Origin: Accumulibacter sp.
GTDB lineage: Bacteria; Pseudomonadota; Gammaproteobacteria; Burkholderiales; Rhodocyclaceae
Direction of reading: 5' to 3'
Length of the DNA stretch: 48,838 nt
NCBI RefSeq assembly: GCF_029255125.1
Contig: NZ_JAPUVR010000079.1
Coordinates: forward strand, 1 to 48,838
Below the pieces are notes generated by a model. That model was not told where the DNA came from. It saw nothing but the letters and a program-made list of their open reading frames with translations, and did no database searches. The translations under genes were made by a program, and so were the position numbers. This document shows, piece by piece, positions 18,120 through 25,483 of the stretch; within the stretch, counting starts at the first letter, position 1, and each line of letters starts with the position of its first letter.

Positions 18120-18752
18120 TCAGGGGCGTGCCGATGGCGGGCGCTTCGACAACTCGACGTAGCGGCGCAGGTCGTCGTCGTATTTCTTGCGCACGCTTTC
18201 CCTGTCCTTCTTCTTCGATTCGATCACCGACTGCTGGGCACCGATCTCGTAGTCGGCGTCACGCAGACCTTTGGCCACATCGGCCGGCAGTTCCCGCCCC
18301 TTGTAGAACTCGGCCTCGTCCTCGAAGCGCTTGCGCTTGCGACGGATGTCGACGATGCGTTCCTCGGCGGCCTGGATCGCGGCAACGAGGTCGCGGTCGG
18401 CGCGGCTGCGCATCGCTTCGATGTCCTTCTCGCTGCCATACGTGTTGAGCAGCGCCTGGTCCTTACGCTTCTGTTCGTTAGCCAGGCGCTCGTGTTCCTT
18501 GCGCCGCTGTTCCTCGGCCGCTCTCTGCGCCTTCTGCTCGACGGTCAGCGGCGCTTCGACGACGCGCGCCGTCGAACCGGACTCGCCCAGTTCGCGGTAG
18601 GCCCGCCCATAGCAGGCAGTCGGCAGAATGTCACCGCACACCTGTCGGCCAGAGCCATCCGCGCAGCAGAAAATGCGCGGGCCTGCATCGCTCGTGCTGG
18701 CGAGGAGCATGCCGAGCAGCAGGAGGCAGCGTGCGCGTAGCGAAATGGTCAT
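18120..18752 (-). CDS. Secreted DUF4124-like protein with coiled coil
   Basis: This 210-residue protein has a signal peptide (hydrophobic LLLLGMLLAS, cleavage near SDAG). A Cys-containing DUF4124-like module follows (RIFCCADGSGRQVCGD), then about 130 residues rich in Glu, Lys, Arg and Gln that should form a long coiled coil. Function is unknown. The ATG at 18752 comes one base after the pyrE stop, so translation is probably coupled to pyrE. It is a paralogue in architecture of the protein at 3377-3883. Confidence 0.8.
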   Translation of the reverse strand: MTISLRARCLLLLGMLLASTSDAGPRIFCCADGSGRQVCGDILPTACYGRAYRELGESGSTARVVEAPLTVEQKAQRAAEEQRRKEHERLANEQKRKDQALLNTYGSEKDIEAMRSRADRDLVAAIQAAEERIVDIRRKRKRFEDEAEFYKGRELPADVAKGLRDADYEIGAQQSVIESKKKDRESVRKKYDDDLRRYVELSKRPPSARP

Positions 18753-18753
18753 C

Positions 18754-19392
18754 TCAGGCAACGCCATACGTGCGCCGATAGCGCGCGACCGCGTCTTCGT
18801 TTGGCCGAAAGTCGGGACTCTGCCGAAGAAAACGCAGCAGGTCGTCGAGCGTCGCCACGGCAATCACCGGCATGCCGTAGAGCCGCTGCACTTCCTGTAC
18901 AGCGGAGAGTTCGCCGCTGCCCCGTTCCATGCGGTCGAGTGCGATGACCACGCCTGCGGGCGTTGCGCCGGCGGCACGAATCAGTTCGACCGACTCGCGC
19001 ACCGATGTGCCGGCGCTGATCACATCGTCGACGATCAACACACGGCCGGCCAGCGGCGCACCGACGATGCTGCCGCCTTCGCCATGATCCTTGGCTTCCT
19101 TGCGGTTGAACGAGAATGGCAGATCGCGCCCGCGCCGCGCCAGCTCGACCGCGAGTACAGCGACCAGCGGTATTCCCTTGTACGCCGGGCCAAAGAGCGC
19201 ATCGACGGGAATTCCGCTCGCTTCGATTGCCTGGGCGTAAAATCCGGCAAGCTTGTCCAACGCCGCGCCGCGGTTGAACAGGCCGGCGTTGAAAAAATAG
19301 GGCGACAAGCGCCCCGCCTTGGTCCTGAATTCGCCAAAGCGCAGCACCTGTTGCCTAACCGAAAACTCGATGAATTCCTGATGGAAGTCCAT
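18754..19392 (-). CDS. pyrE: Orotate phosphoribosyltransferase
   Basis: PyrE joins orotate and PRPP to make orotidine 5'-monophosphate in pyrimidine synthesis. The 212-residue protein has the PRPP-binding motif VLIVDDVISAGTS, the catalytic flexible loop with FNRKEAKDHGEGG, and the family N-terminus with GRLSPYFFNAG. Length matches the E. coli enzyme (213). It is divergent from the exonuclease III gene across only 43 bases and couples to the DUF4124-like gene downstream. Confidence 0.97.
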   Translation of the reverse strand: MDFHQEFIEFSVRQQVLRFGEFRTKAGRLSPYFFNAGLFNRGAALDKLAGFYAQAIEASGIPVDALFGPAYKGIPLVAVLAVELARRGRDLPFSFNRKEAKDHGEGGSIVGAPLAGRVLIVDDVISAGTSVRESVELIRAAGATPAGVVIALDRMERGSGELSAVQEVQRLYGMPVIAVATLDDLLRFLRQSPDFRPNEDAVARYRRTYGVA

Positions 19393-19435
19393 AAATCTTT
19401 TCTACACTCGATGCTGCCAAACATCCTGCGCTGCA

Positions 19436-20257
19436 ATGTTACGCATCATTAGCTTAAACCTCAACGGCATTCGTTCTGCATGCCGCAAGGGCTTCCTGGC
19501 CTGGGCCGAGGACAGTGGAGCAGACCTTATCTGCTTGCAGGAACTGAAAGCACAGCCGGACGACCTGGTCGGCCAGATAAAGCCTGTTGATGGAATGCAC
19601 GCCTACTACCACTGCGCCACGAAGAAAGGATACAGCGGCGTTGGCCTCTGGTGCCGTGACAAACCAGACAAACTGTCCAATTTTCTCGGCGACGAAGAGT
19701 TCGACGGCGAAGGCCGTTACCTGCGCGCCGACTTCGGCCCGCTCTCGGTCGTGTCGCTCTATCAGCCTTCCGGTTCGAGCTCCGAAGCCCGCCAGGCCGC
19801 CAAGTACCGCTTCATGGCGCTGATCTACCCGCAACTCGTCGAACTCGCAGCGAGCGGGCGCGACGTGCTGATCTGCGGCGACTGGAACATTGCTCATCAG
19901 GAAATCGATCTCAGGAACTGGCGGAGCAACCGCAACAACTCCGGCTTCCTGCCCGAAGAACGCGCCTGGTTTGGCCGTCTGCTGAACGAAGCCGGCTGGC
20001 ACGACGTCTACCGCGAACTCTATCCGGAAAAGGGGGCCGAGGGCTATACTTGGTGGTCGAATCGGGGGCAGGCGTGGGCGCGGAACGTCGGCTGGCGGAT
20101 CGACTACCAACTGGCGACCCGCGGGATTGCCGCCACCGCCCGCCGGGCCGAGGTATTCAAGGAAATGCGCTTCAGTGACCACGCACCGCTGATCATCGAT
20201 TACGCTTACCCGCCACTGCCGGCGTCGGCGGCCGGCGAGCCGCCGACAACCGGCTGA
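19436..20257 (+). CDS. xth: Exodeoxyribonuclease III
   Basis: This 273-residue enzyme belongs to the exonuclease III/AP endonuclease family, which repairs abasic sites and trims 3' ends. Motifs include the metal-binding SLNLNGIRSA, LICLQELKA (Glu), GDWNIAHQEIDLRNW (Asp/Asn) and SDHAPLIIDY (Asp-His) near the C-terminus. The WRIDY segment for substrate contact is also present. It is divergent from pyrE, a pairing often seen in proteobacteria. Confidence 0.95.
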   Translation: MLRIISLNLNGIRSACRKGFLAWAEDSGADLICLQELKAQPDDLVGQIKPVDGMHAYYHCATKKGYSGVGLWCRDKPDKLSNFLGDEEFDGEGRYLRADFGPLSVVSLYQPSGSSSEARQAAKYRFMALIYPQLVELAASGRDVLICGDWNIAHQEIDLRNWRSNRNNSGFLPEERAWFGRLLNEAGWHDVYRELYPEKGAEGYTWWSNRGQAWARNVGWRIDYQLATRGIAATARRAEVFKEMRFSDHAPLIIDYAYPPLPASAAGEPPTTG

Positions 20258-20324
20258 CGAATGGCACCGGCCAGCCCGCAGCGTAAAGAATCTGAGGCAT
20301 TCGCACGCGCCTCCCGTTTGCGCA

Positions 20325-20351
20325 TTGATTCCCGCCGACGATTTCTATAAT
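20325..20351 (+). promoter_or_regulatory. Promoter of the DUF883-YqjE-YqjK cluster
   Basis: A perfect TATAAT (20346-20351) is preceded by TTGATT (20325-20330) at 15 bases, shorter than the ideal 17. Transcription would start near 20358 and give a leader of about 80 bases. The lone perfect -10 box is the strongest part of this call. Confidence 0.45.
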
Positions 20352-20437
20352 CTGAGCGCTGTACCGACGAATTCTGCCTTACACGCGAGCCTTGCACGCA
20401 GCCGTCCGTTCCAACCCTTCTCTCTACGAGGTCACCC

Positions 20438-20758
20438 ATGTCCGAAGTTACTGAACTTTCCACCGCCAGCAAACAAAAGCTTGTCTCCGACATGAAGGTC
20501 GTGGTCGCCGATGCCGAGGAAATCCTGCGCGCCACTGCCGGCGTCGCCGGTGAGAAGATGGGCGACTTGCGCGAGCGCATCGGCGAACGGCTGCGCGATG
20601 CCAAGATCCGGCTGGCCGACGCGGAAGCTGCGCTGGTCGACCGCACCAAGGCAGCCGCCCGCGCCACCGACGACTACGTGCACGAGAACCCATGGCGCGC
20701 CGTCGGCATTGCGGCCGGCATCGGGCTGCTGCTCGGCGTAATCATCGGCCGCCGCTAG
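20438..20758 (+). CDS. DUF883 family protein (YqjD/ElaB-like)
   Basis: This 106-residue protein has an N-terminal charged helical region and a C-terminal membrane anchor (GIAAGIGLLLGVIIGRR) with GxxxG spacing. E. coli members YqjD and ElaB sit in the inner membrane and bind ribosomes in stationary phase; the same role here is inferred. YqjE- and YqjK-like genes follow in the order known from E. coli yqjDEK. Confidence 0.9.
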   Translation: MSEVTELSTASKQKLVSDMKVVVADAEEILRATAGVAGEKMGDLRERIGERLRDAKIRLADAEAALVDRTKAAARATDDYVHENPWRAVGIAAGIGLLLGVIIGRR

Positions 20759-20771
20759 GCATCTGCCGGCG

Positions 20772-21185
20772 ATGAGCAACGCTCCCGGCGATGCGCGCAG
20801 AGGTCTGCTTTCGGCCACCCGGAACGGCGTTGCGACACTGCTGTCGGCCGGGCGCACGCGCCTCGAACTTCTCGGCAATGAAATCCGCGAGGAGAAGCTG
20901 CGCGCCGTCCGTCTGCTGCTGCTTTCGCAGCTCGTCGCTTTCTGCCTGATGGTCGGCACGATCGTCGCGGTCGCTCTGTGCGTCATCGTCTTCTGGGACG
21001 ACCGGGTGCTCGTCCTGGCTTCGTTCATTGGAGTCTTCTTCGTGCTCGGCGGCGCTGCCGCACTCCTTCTTTGGCACAAGCTGCACCAACCAAGCGCCAT
21101 CTTCGCGGCAAGCATCGGCGAGCTCGACGAAGACCTGCGGCAGATCAACAGCGAAGGCGGCCAAGGTGCGGCAGGAACGCATTGA
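20772..21185 (+). CDS. YqjE / phage-holin-3-superfamily membrane protein
   Basis: This 137-residue protein has a charged N-terminus, then two transmembrane helices (about residues 55-77 and 80-100), and a soluble C-terminus. The pattern ARTRLELLGNEIREEKLR-like preceding the helices is typical of the YqjE family. Despite the family name there is no phage context here. It lies 13 bases after the DUF883 gene and overlaps the next gene by 20 bases. Confidence 0.85.
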   Translation: MSNAPGDARRGLLSATRNGVATLLSAGRTRLELLGNEIREEKLRAVRLLLLSQLVAFCLMVGTIVAVALCVIVFWDDRVLVLASFIGVFFVLGGAAALLLWHKLHQPSAIFAASIGELDEDLRQINSEGGQGAAGTH

Positions 21186-21468
21186 GCTGCTGATCGAGCG
21201 CGGCCGCCTGCTCGAGCGGATCAGCATGCAGCGCGCGCAACTGTCGCGCGACGTAGAGCCGATCAGCGGCAGCCTGCAAACGGCCGACAGCATCGTCGCC
21301 GGGCTGCGCAACGCCACCGGCTACCTCAAGGAACACCCGCACGTGGTGGGGGCGACGGTCGCTGTTCTCGTCGTCCTCAGACCGCAGCGCGTCTGGCGCT
21401 GGAGCAAACGCGCCTTCTTCGCCTGGCGCACCTGGCACCTGCTGCGGCAGAAGATCGCGGCGCTCTGA
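21166..21468 (+). CDS. YqjK-like protein
   Basis: This 100-residue product starts at a GTG with GAAGG nine bases upstream, inside the 3' end of the YqjE gene. The N-terminal half is Arg/Glu-rich (RQERIELLIERGRLLERI) and the C-terminal half carries a hydrophobic segment (VVGATVAVLVVL) followed by Trp/Arg-rich WRWSKRAFFAWRTW. It matches the third member of the yqjDEK-type cluster; function is unknown. A longer open frame upstream exists but overlaps YqjE completely and looks like shadow. Confidence 0.75.
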   Translation: MRQERIELLIERGRLLERISMQRAQLSRDVEPISGSLQTADSIVAGLRNATGYLKEHPHVVGATVAVLVVLRPQRVWRWSKRAFFAWRTWHLLRQKIAAL

Positions 21469-21584
21469 AGCAGCCCGCCGCGATCGGCGACGACCTCCCG
21501 TCGGGCAGCGTCAAGGTCGCCGCCCACCTGCTGCGCCGCGCGCACCGGCTGGCCGCGAGCCAGGCCTGACCGCCCCTGCCCCTG

Positions 21585-22337
21585 TTATCCAGCAGGGCAC
21601 CCGGACGAACCCCAGACGCCAAGCGCGGCCAGCTGCCCAGCCGCGGCACTCGCCCAGCCCTGATTGGCGAGCGGGCTGGCCGGACTCGGGTGCAGCACGC
21701 GTCCGACGCGCACGCCGGTCGCGCTGAGCGCGGCGCGCGCGCGCGCTTCGGCAAACGCGCCAACGCCGATCACCCAGGCCGGCTGCAGGATCGCCGCCAG
21801 CGCCTGCAGATGCGCGTCGCAGGCGGCGTGCAGCGGCTCGGCCTCACGCGCCGGAAGCTTGTCCGGCGTCAGGTTCCGCCCACCGTCGAAAAAGGCCAGC
21901 GGGCAATAGTTGGCCACGAAGTGCTCGGCAAAGAAAGCCTCGGGGCTGCCGAAGCGCTCGCGAAACAGCCCCCACAGGCGCCGCCCGCTGACTTCCGACC
22001 GCTGGCAGGCAAAGCCTTCGACCGGTCGCCTGGGGTTCTCGGCAAGGGGTTTGCCGACGCCCGTCTCGATCCCCAGCCAATCGCGCACCGCGGCAACCTC
22101 ACCAAAAGGCACACCGGTTTGCACCATGCCGAAAGGTCCCGGGTTCATGCCGAGAAAGATCACGCGTTTACGGCTCGCCGCATAACGCCGCAGGTAGGTC
22201 TCGTGTGCCTGCCAGGCGTAGCTCAACGGATCGTAGACATGGCTGACCGGCGGCGCAAAGGACAATTGCGCGAGCCGCGCTGACAAGTCGCGGGCCGCTG
22301 CGCTCAGACTTTCAGCGATGGCGCAGCTTCGTTCCAT
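21585..22337 (-). CDS. SMUG1-type uracil-DNA glycosylase
   Basis: This 250-residue enzyme belongs to family 3 of the uracil-DNA glycosylase superfamily. Motif 1 reads GMNPGPFGMVQTGVPFGEV, nearly identical to vertebrate SMUG1, and motif 2 is HPSPASPLANQGW. It would remove uracil and oxidised pyrimidines from DNA. The ATG at 22337 has AAGGTGG as ribosome-binding site and lies inside the 3' end of the AmpG-like gene (34-bp overlap), so translation is likely coupled. SMUG enzymes are sparsely distributed in bacteria, which makes this one notable. Confidence 0.9.
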   Translation of the reverse strand: MERSCAIAESLSAAARDLSARLAQLSFAPPVSHVYDPLSYAWQAHETYLRRYAASRKRVIFLGMNPGPFGMVQTGVPFGEVAAVRDWLGIETGVGKPLAENPRRPVEGFACQRSEVSGRRLWGLFRERFGSPEAFFAEHFVANYCPLAFFDGGRNLTPDKLPAREAEPLHAACDAHLQALAAILQPAWVIGVGAFAEARARAALSATGVRVGRVLHPSPASPLANQGWASAAAGQLAALGVWGSSGCPAG

Positions 22338-23563
22338 GGGGCCACCTTGAACAGCAGAAGCATGCCCGGCGCGGCGAGCGTGAAGCACAGAATGAAGAAG
22401 CTGACCCAGCCCATCTCTTCGACGAGCGCGCCGGCGCTGGCGTTGATGAAGGTGCGCGGAACCGCCGCCAGGCTGGTGAACAGGGCAAACTGCGTCCCCG
22501 TGAACGCCGGGTTGGTCGCCCGCGCGATGAACGCGGTGAAGGCCGCCGTACCGAGGCCAACGCCCAGGTATTCGGCAGCGATCACGCTCGCCAGGGACGC
22601 CCGAGCGAAAACGTCGATCACCGGCTGCACGCCGCGCCAGGCGAGCCAGGCAAAACCGAGGATGGTAAACATCTGGACGAAACCGAACAGCCAGAGCGCA
22701 CGGTTGATCCCCAGGCGAACCATCCACAGGCCGCCGAGCAGCCCGCCGATGACCGCCGGCCAGAGGCCCGCGTGTTTGGCGATCACGCCGATGTCGGTCT
22801 TGCTGTAGCCGAGATCAAGATAAAACGGCGTCGAGAGCGCCGTCGCCAACGAATCGCCGAGTTTGTAGAGGAAGATGAAAGCGAGCACCAGCAAGGCGCC
22901 GAGCCAGCCCTTGCGCCCGATGAACTCCTGAAAGGGCTCGACTACCGCCTGGCGCAGCGTCTTCGGGGCGCCGGGTGCTGCCGGTTCGGGAACGACGAGA
23001 ACCATCGCCATTCCCGGCAGCATGAAAGCGGCGGTGATCCAGAAAACCAGCGGCCACGGCAGCAAGTCGGCGAGGATCAGCGAGAGCGATCCGGGAACGA
23101 GCCCGGCGACCCGGTACGCGTTCACATGCACCGAGTTGCCCAGGCCGAGTTCCTGCTCGCTGAGAATCTCGCGCCGGAACGCGTCGAGCGCAATGTCCTG
23201 CGTCGCCGACAGGAAGGCCAGGATAACCGACAGCCAGATGACCGGCTGCAGATCGGCGCCCGGCGAGAATCCACCCAGCCAGCCGATCGCCAGCAGCAAA
23301 CCGACTTGCGACAACAGCATCCAGCCGCGCCGCCGCCCCAACGGCAGGTGATAGCGATCGAGCAGCGGGGCCCAGAGGAACTTCCAGGTGTAAGGAAACT
23401 GGATCAGCGCGAAGAAACCGATCGTCTTCAGATCGACACCCTCGCTGCGCAACCAGGCGGGCAGCAGGTTGAGCACGAGGTAGAGCGGCAGACCCGAGCT
23501 GAAGCCGGTGAACACGCAGATGAGCATCTGCCGGGTGAACAGCAGGCGCAGCCAGTCCGGCAT
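22304..23563 (-). CDS. ampG: AmpG-like muropeptide/MFS transporter
   Basis: This 419-residue protein of the major facilitator superfamily has about 12 hydrophobic helices. AmpG signatures are visible: FTGFSSGLPLYLVLNLLPAWL at the N-terminus, FLWAPLLDRY, GRRRGWML between helices 2 and 3, and SATQDIALDAFRRE. AmpG imports anhydro-muropeptides for cell-wall recycling. The start codon overlaps the metW stop by one base (TGATG). Confidence 0.9.
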   Translation of the reverse strand: MPDWLRLLFTRQMLICVFTGFSSGLPLYLVLNLLPAWLRSEGVDLKTIGFFALIQFPYTWKFLWAPLLDRYHLPLGRRRGWMLLSQVGLLLAIGWLGGFSPGADLQPVIWLSVILAFLSATQDIALDAFRREILSEQELGLGNSVHVNAYRVAGLVPGSLSLILADLLPWPLVFWITAAFMLPGMAMVLVVPEPAAPGAPKTLRQAVVEPFQEFIGRKGWLGALLVLAFIFLYKLGDSLATALSTPFYLDLGYSKTDIGVIAKHAGLWPAVIGGLLGGLWMVRLGINRALWLFGFVQMFTILGFAWLAWRGVQPVIDVFARASLASVIAAEYLGVGLGTAAFTAFIARATNPAFTGTQFALFTSLAAVPRTFINASAGALVEEMGWVSFFILCFTLAAPGMLLLFKVAPWNEAAPSLKV

Positions 23564-24186
23564 CAGACCGGGCGTCCGAGGCGGTAGAAGGCGAGACTGC
23601 CGTTCAGATTGGGGTCGTCAAAGACGGTGCGCCCAGACTCGTCGAGCGCCAGACGCTCACGAATCTCGATACCCAGACGGTGGCACAGGCGCTCGAAATC
23701 GACGATCGTGAAGAAGCGTACGTTCGGCGTATCGAACCAGTCGTACGGCAGGTCCTCGGAAACCGGCATGTGTCCTTGGGCGATCGCCTGGCGGTTGGCA
23801 CGATAGGCGAAGTTCGGAAAGCTGACCACCGCTTCGGCGGCGACGCGCAGCATCTCGGTGAGAATTCGCTCGGTGGCGTGCATCGTCTGCAGCGCCTGCG
23901 AAATGATGACATGGTCGAACGACTGGTCCTCAAAACCGGACAGACCGCACTCGATGTCCATCTGGATGACGTCGACACCGTTGCGGATGCAGCCGAGAAC
24001 GCTTTCACGATCGATTTCGACGCCGTAGCCGGCGACATCGCGCGTCTCGCCAAGGTAGCGCAGCAGCCGGCCGTCGCCGCAGCCGAGGTCGAGAACACGC
24101 TCGCCCGGCGGAATCCAGTTGGCGATGACGGCGAAGTCGAAGCGTTCCCGCTGCTCCGCCTTGAGCTTTCTCTCGTACTCGGTCAT
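23563..24186 (-). CDS. metW: Methionine biosynthesis protein MetW
   Basis: This 207-residue protein has a class I SAM-dependent methyltransferase fold ([15 protein letters not shown], residues 31-43). MetW is required with MetX for homoserine acylation in several proteobacteria; its chemical role is not settled. The ATG at 24186 overlaps the metX stop by four bases. The upstream in-frame extension lies inside metX and is not coding in this frame. Confidence 0.94.
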   Translation of the reverse strand: MTEYERKLKAEQRERFDFAVIANWIPPGERVLDLGCGDGRLLRYLGETRDVAGYGVEIDRESVLGCIRNGVDVIQMDIECGLSGFEDQSFDHVIISQALQTMHATERILTEMLRVAAEAVVSFPNFAYRANRQAIAQGHMPVSEDLPYDWFDTPNVRFFTIVDFERLCHRLGIEIRERLALDESGRTVFDDPNLNGSLAFYRLGRPV

Positions 24187-25310
24187 ACGACAATGTTCTC
24201 CAGATAAGCGCGCACGAGTGCGTGGTAATGCGGGTCGTCGAGGAGAAACGAGTCGTGTCCGGCATCGCACTCGATCTCCGCATAGACGACGTGCCGCCGG
24301 TTGTGCAGCAGGGCAAAGACGATTTCGCGCGAGCGCGCCGGCGCGAAGCGCCAGTCGGTGGAGAAACTGGCGACGAAGAAGCTCGCCTTGGCCGGCACCA
24401 GCGCTGCCGCCAGATTGCCCTCGCAGGCAAAGGCGGGATCAAAGTAATCGAGCGCCTTGGTGGTCATCAGGTAGGTGTTGGCGTCGAAGTAGCTGGCGAA
24501 CTTGTTGCCCTGGTAGCGCAGGTAGGACTCGATCTCGAAATCGACGTCGTAGCTGAACTTGTGCTCGCCGTGACGCAGTTGGCGGCCAAACTTCTCGGCC
24601 ATCTGGCTATCCGAGAGGTATGTGATGTGGCCGACCATGCGCGCCAAGCGCAAACCGCGGCTGGGAACGACGCCATGCTCGGCGTAGTTGCCGCCATGGA
24701 AATCGGGATCGGAAGTGATCGCCTGGCGCGCCACTTCGTTGAAAGCGATGTTCTGCGCCGACAGCTTGGGCGCCGACGCAATGACCATTGCATGCCTGAC
24801 GCGCTGCGGGAACTGCAGCGACCAGGCGAGCGCCTGCATGCCGCCGAGGCTGCCACCGATTACCGCCGCCCAGGTTTCGATCGCCAGATGATCGGCCAGT
24901 CTGGCCTGCGCGGCGACCCAGTCCTCGACAGTGACGAGCGGAAAGTCGGCACCGTAGCGCTTGCCGGTCTCCGGGTTGGCCGAGAGCGGGCCAGTCGAAC
25001 CGTAGCAACCACCGAGATTGTTGACCCCGACGACGAAGAACTTGCGCGTGTCGAGCGGCTTGCCGGGACCGACGAGGTTGTCCCACCAGCCGACGTTCTC
25101 CGCATCGTCGGCGTAGATGCCGGCTACGTGGTGACTGCCGGAAAGGGCATGGCAAACGAGAACCGCGTTCGAACGCTCGGCGTTGAGCGTCCCGTAGGTT
25201 TCGTAAACGAGGTCGAAGCACGGCAGCCGGGCACCCGACTTGAGCGCCAGGGGCAGGCTGAAATGCGCTCGTTGCGGCGCTACGACACCGACTGATGACT
25301 CTGATGGCAT
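24183..25310 (-). CDS. metX: Homoserine O-acyltransferase MetX
   Basis: MetX acylates homoserine in the first committed step of methionine synthesis. The 375-residue alpha/beta-hydrolase has the nucleophile elbow [14 protein letters not shown], the oxyanion-region [12 protein letters not shown], and the C-terminal Asp/His (YFDPAF and CDAGHDSFL). Pairing with MetW in betaproteobacteria usually goes with succinyl-CoA use, but acetyl-CoA cannot be excluded. I chose the ATG at 25310; a TTG ten codons upstream is in frame. Neither has a clear ribosome-binding site. The leader carries a SAM-II-like aptamer and terminator. Confidence 0.95.
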   Translation of the reverse strand: MPSESSVGVVAPQRAHFSLPLALKSGARLPCFDLVYETYGTLNAERSNAVLVCHALSGSHHVAGIYADDAENVGWWDNLVGPGKPLDTRKFFVVGVNNLGGCYGSTGPLSANPETGKRYGADFPLVTVEDWVAAQARLADHLAIETWAAVIGGSLGGMQALAWSLQFPQRVRHAMVIASAPKLSAQNIAFNEVARQAITSDPDFHGGNYAEHGVVPSRGLRLARMVGHITYLSDSQMAEKFGRQLRHGEHKFSYDVDFEIESYLRYQGNKFASYFDANTYLMTTKALDYFDPAFACEGNLAAALVPAKASFFVASFSTDWRFAPARSREIVFALLHNRRHVVYAEIECDAGHDSFLLDDPHYHALVRAYLENIVV

Positions 25311-25348
25311 TGCTGTGGAGGGGCGAGCAAAGACGGACAAGATCCAAG

Positions 25349-25386
25349 AAAAAAACCCAGTCGGCCAAGGCAGCGGACTGGGTTTT
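25349..25386 (-). terminator. Intrinsic terminator in the metX leader
   Basis: The minus strand shows an 11-bp perfect stem, AAAACCCAGTC against GACTGGGTTTT, with a 13-base loop and seven T at the 3' end. It begins directly after the SAM-II-like aptamer and ends 38 bases before the metX start codon. It fits a riboswitch expression platform and would also stop readthrough from ptsI. Confidence 0.85.
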
Positions 25387-25387
25387 C

Positions 25388-25448
25388 CACCCGCTTTAGC
25401 CGTATTTGTAGGGCGCCCGCAAGCTGATCGTTCAAATCGGCGCCAAGG
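25388..25448 (-). promoter_or_regulatory. SAM-II riboswitch upstream of metX
   Basis: Reading the minus strand, a GGCGCC stem strand (25444-25439) is followed by GATTTGAA, a loop ending in CTTGCG, the matching GGCGCC (25416-25411), then CTACAAATACG, GCTAAA and GCGGG. Order and spacing reproduce the SAM-II aptamer: P1, GAUUU, UUGC in loop 1, P1', AAAU, GCUAAA, GGG. The UUGC and GCUAA segments can pair as the H-type pseudoknot. It lies between a promoter and a terminator and directly precedes metX, the best-known target of this class. SAM-II is best known from alphaproteobacteria. The match is by eye; a covariance-model search was not possible. Confidence 0.8.
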
Positions 25449-25454
25449 CCGCGG

Positions 25455-25483
25455 AAGTTACTCGCAGCCAGCGAAAAAGTCAA
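25455..25483 (-). promoter_or_regulatory. Promoter of the metX operon
   Basis: TTGACT (25483-25478) overlaps the ptsI stop codon and is spaced 17 bases from TAACTT (25460-25455). The predicted start near 25448 falls just before the first stem of the SAM-II-like aptamer, which fits a riboswitch transcript. The -35 box is good, the -10 box is weak. Confidence 0.5.

Noticed and set aside
20772-21185. Prophage remnant, because of the holin-like family name
   Set aside because: The gene is the YqjE member of a yqjDEK-type cluster and no phage structural or integrase genes are nearby.
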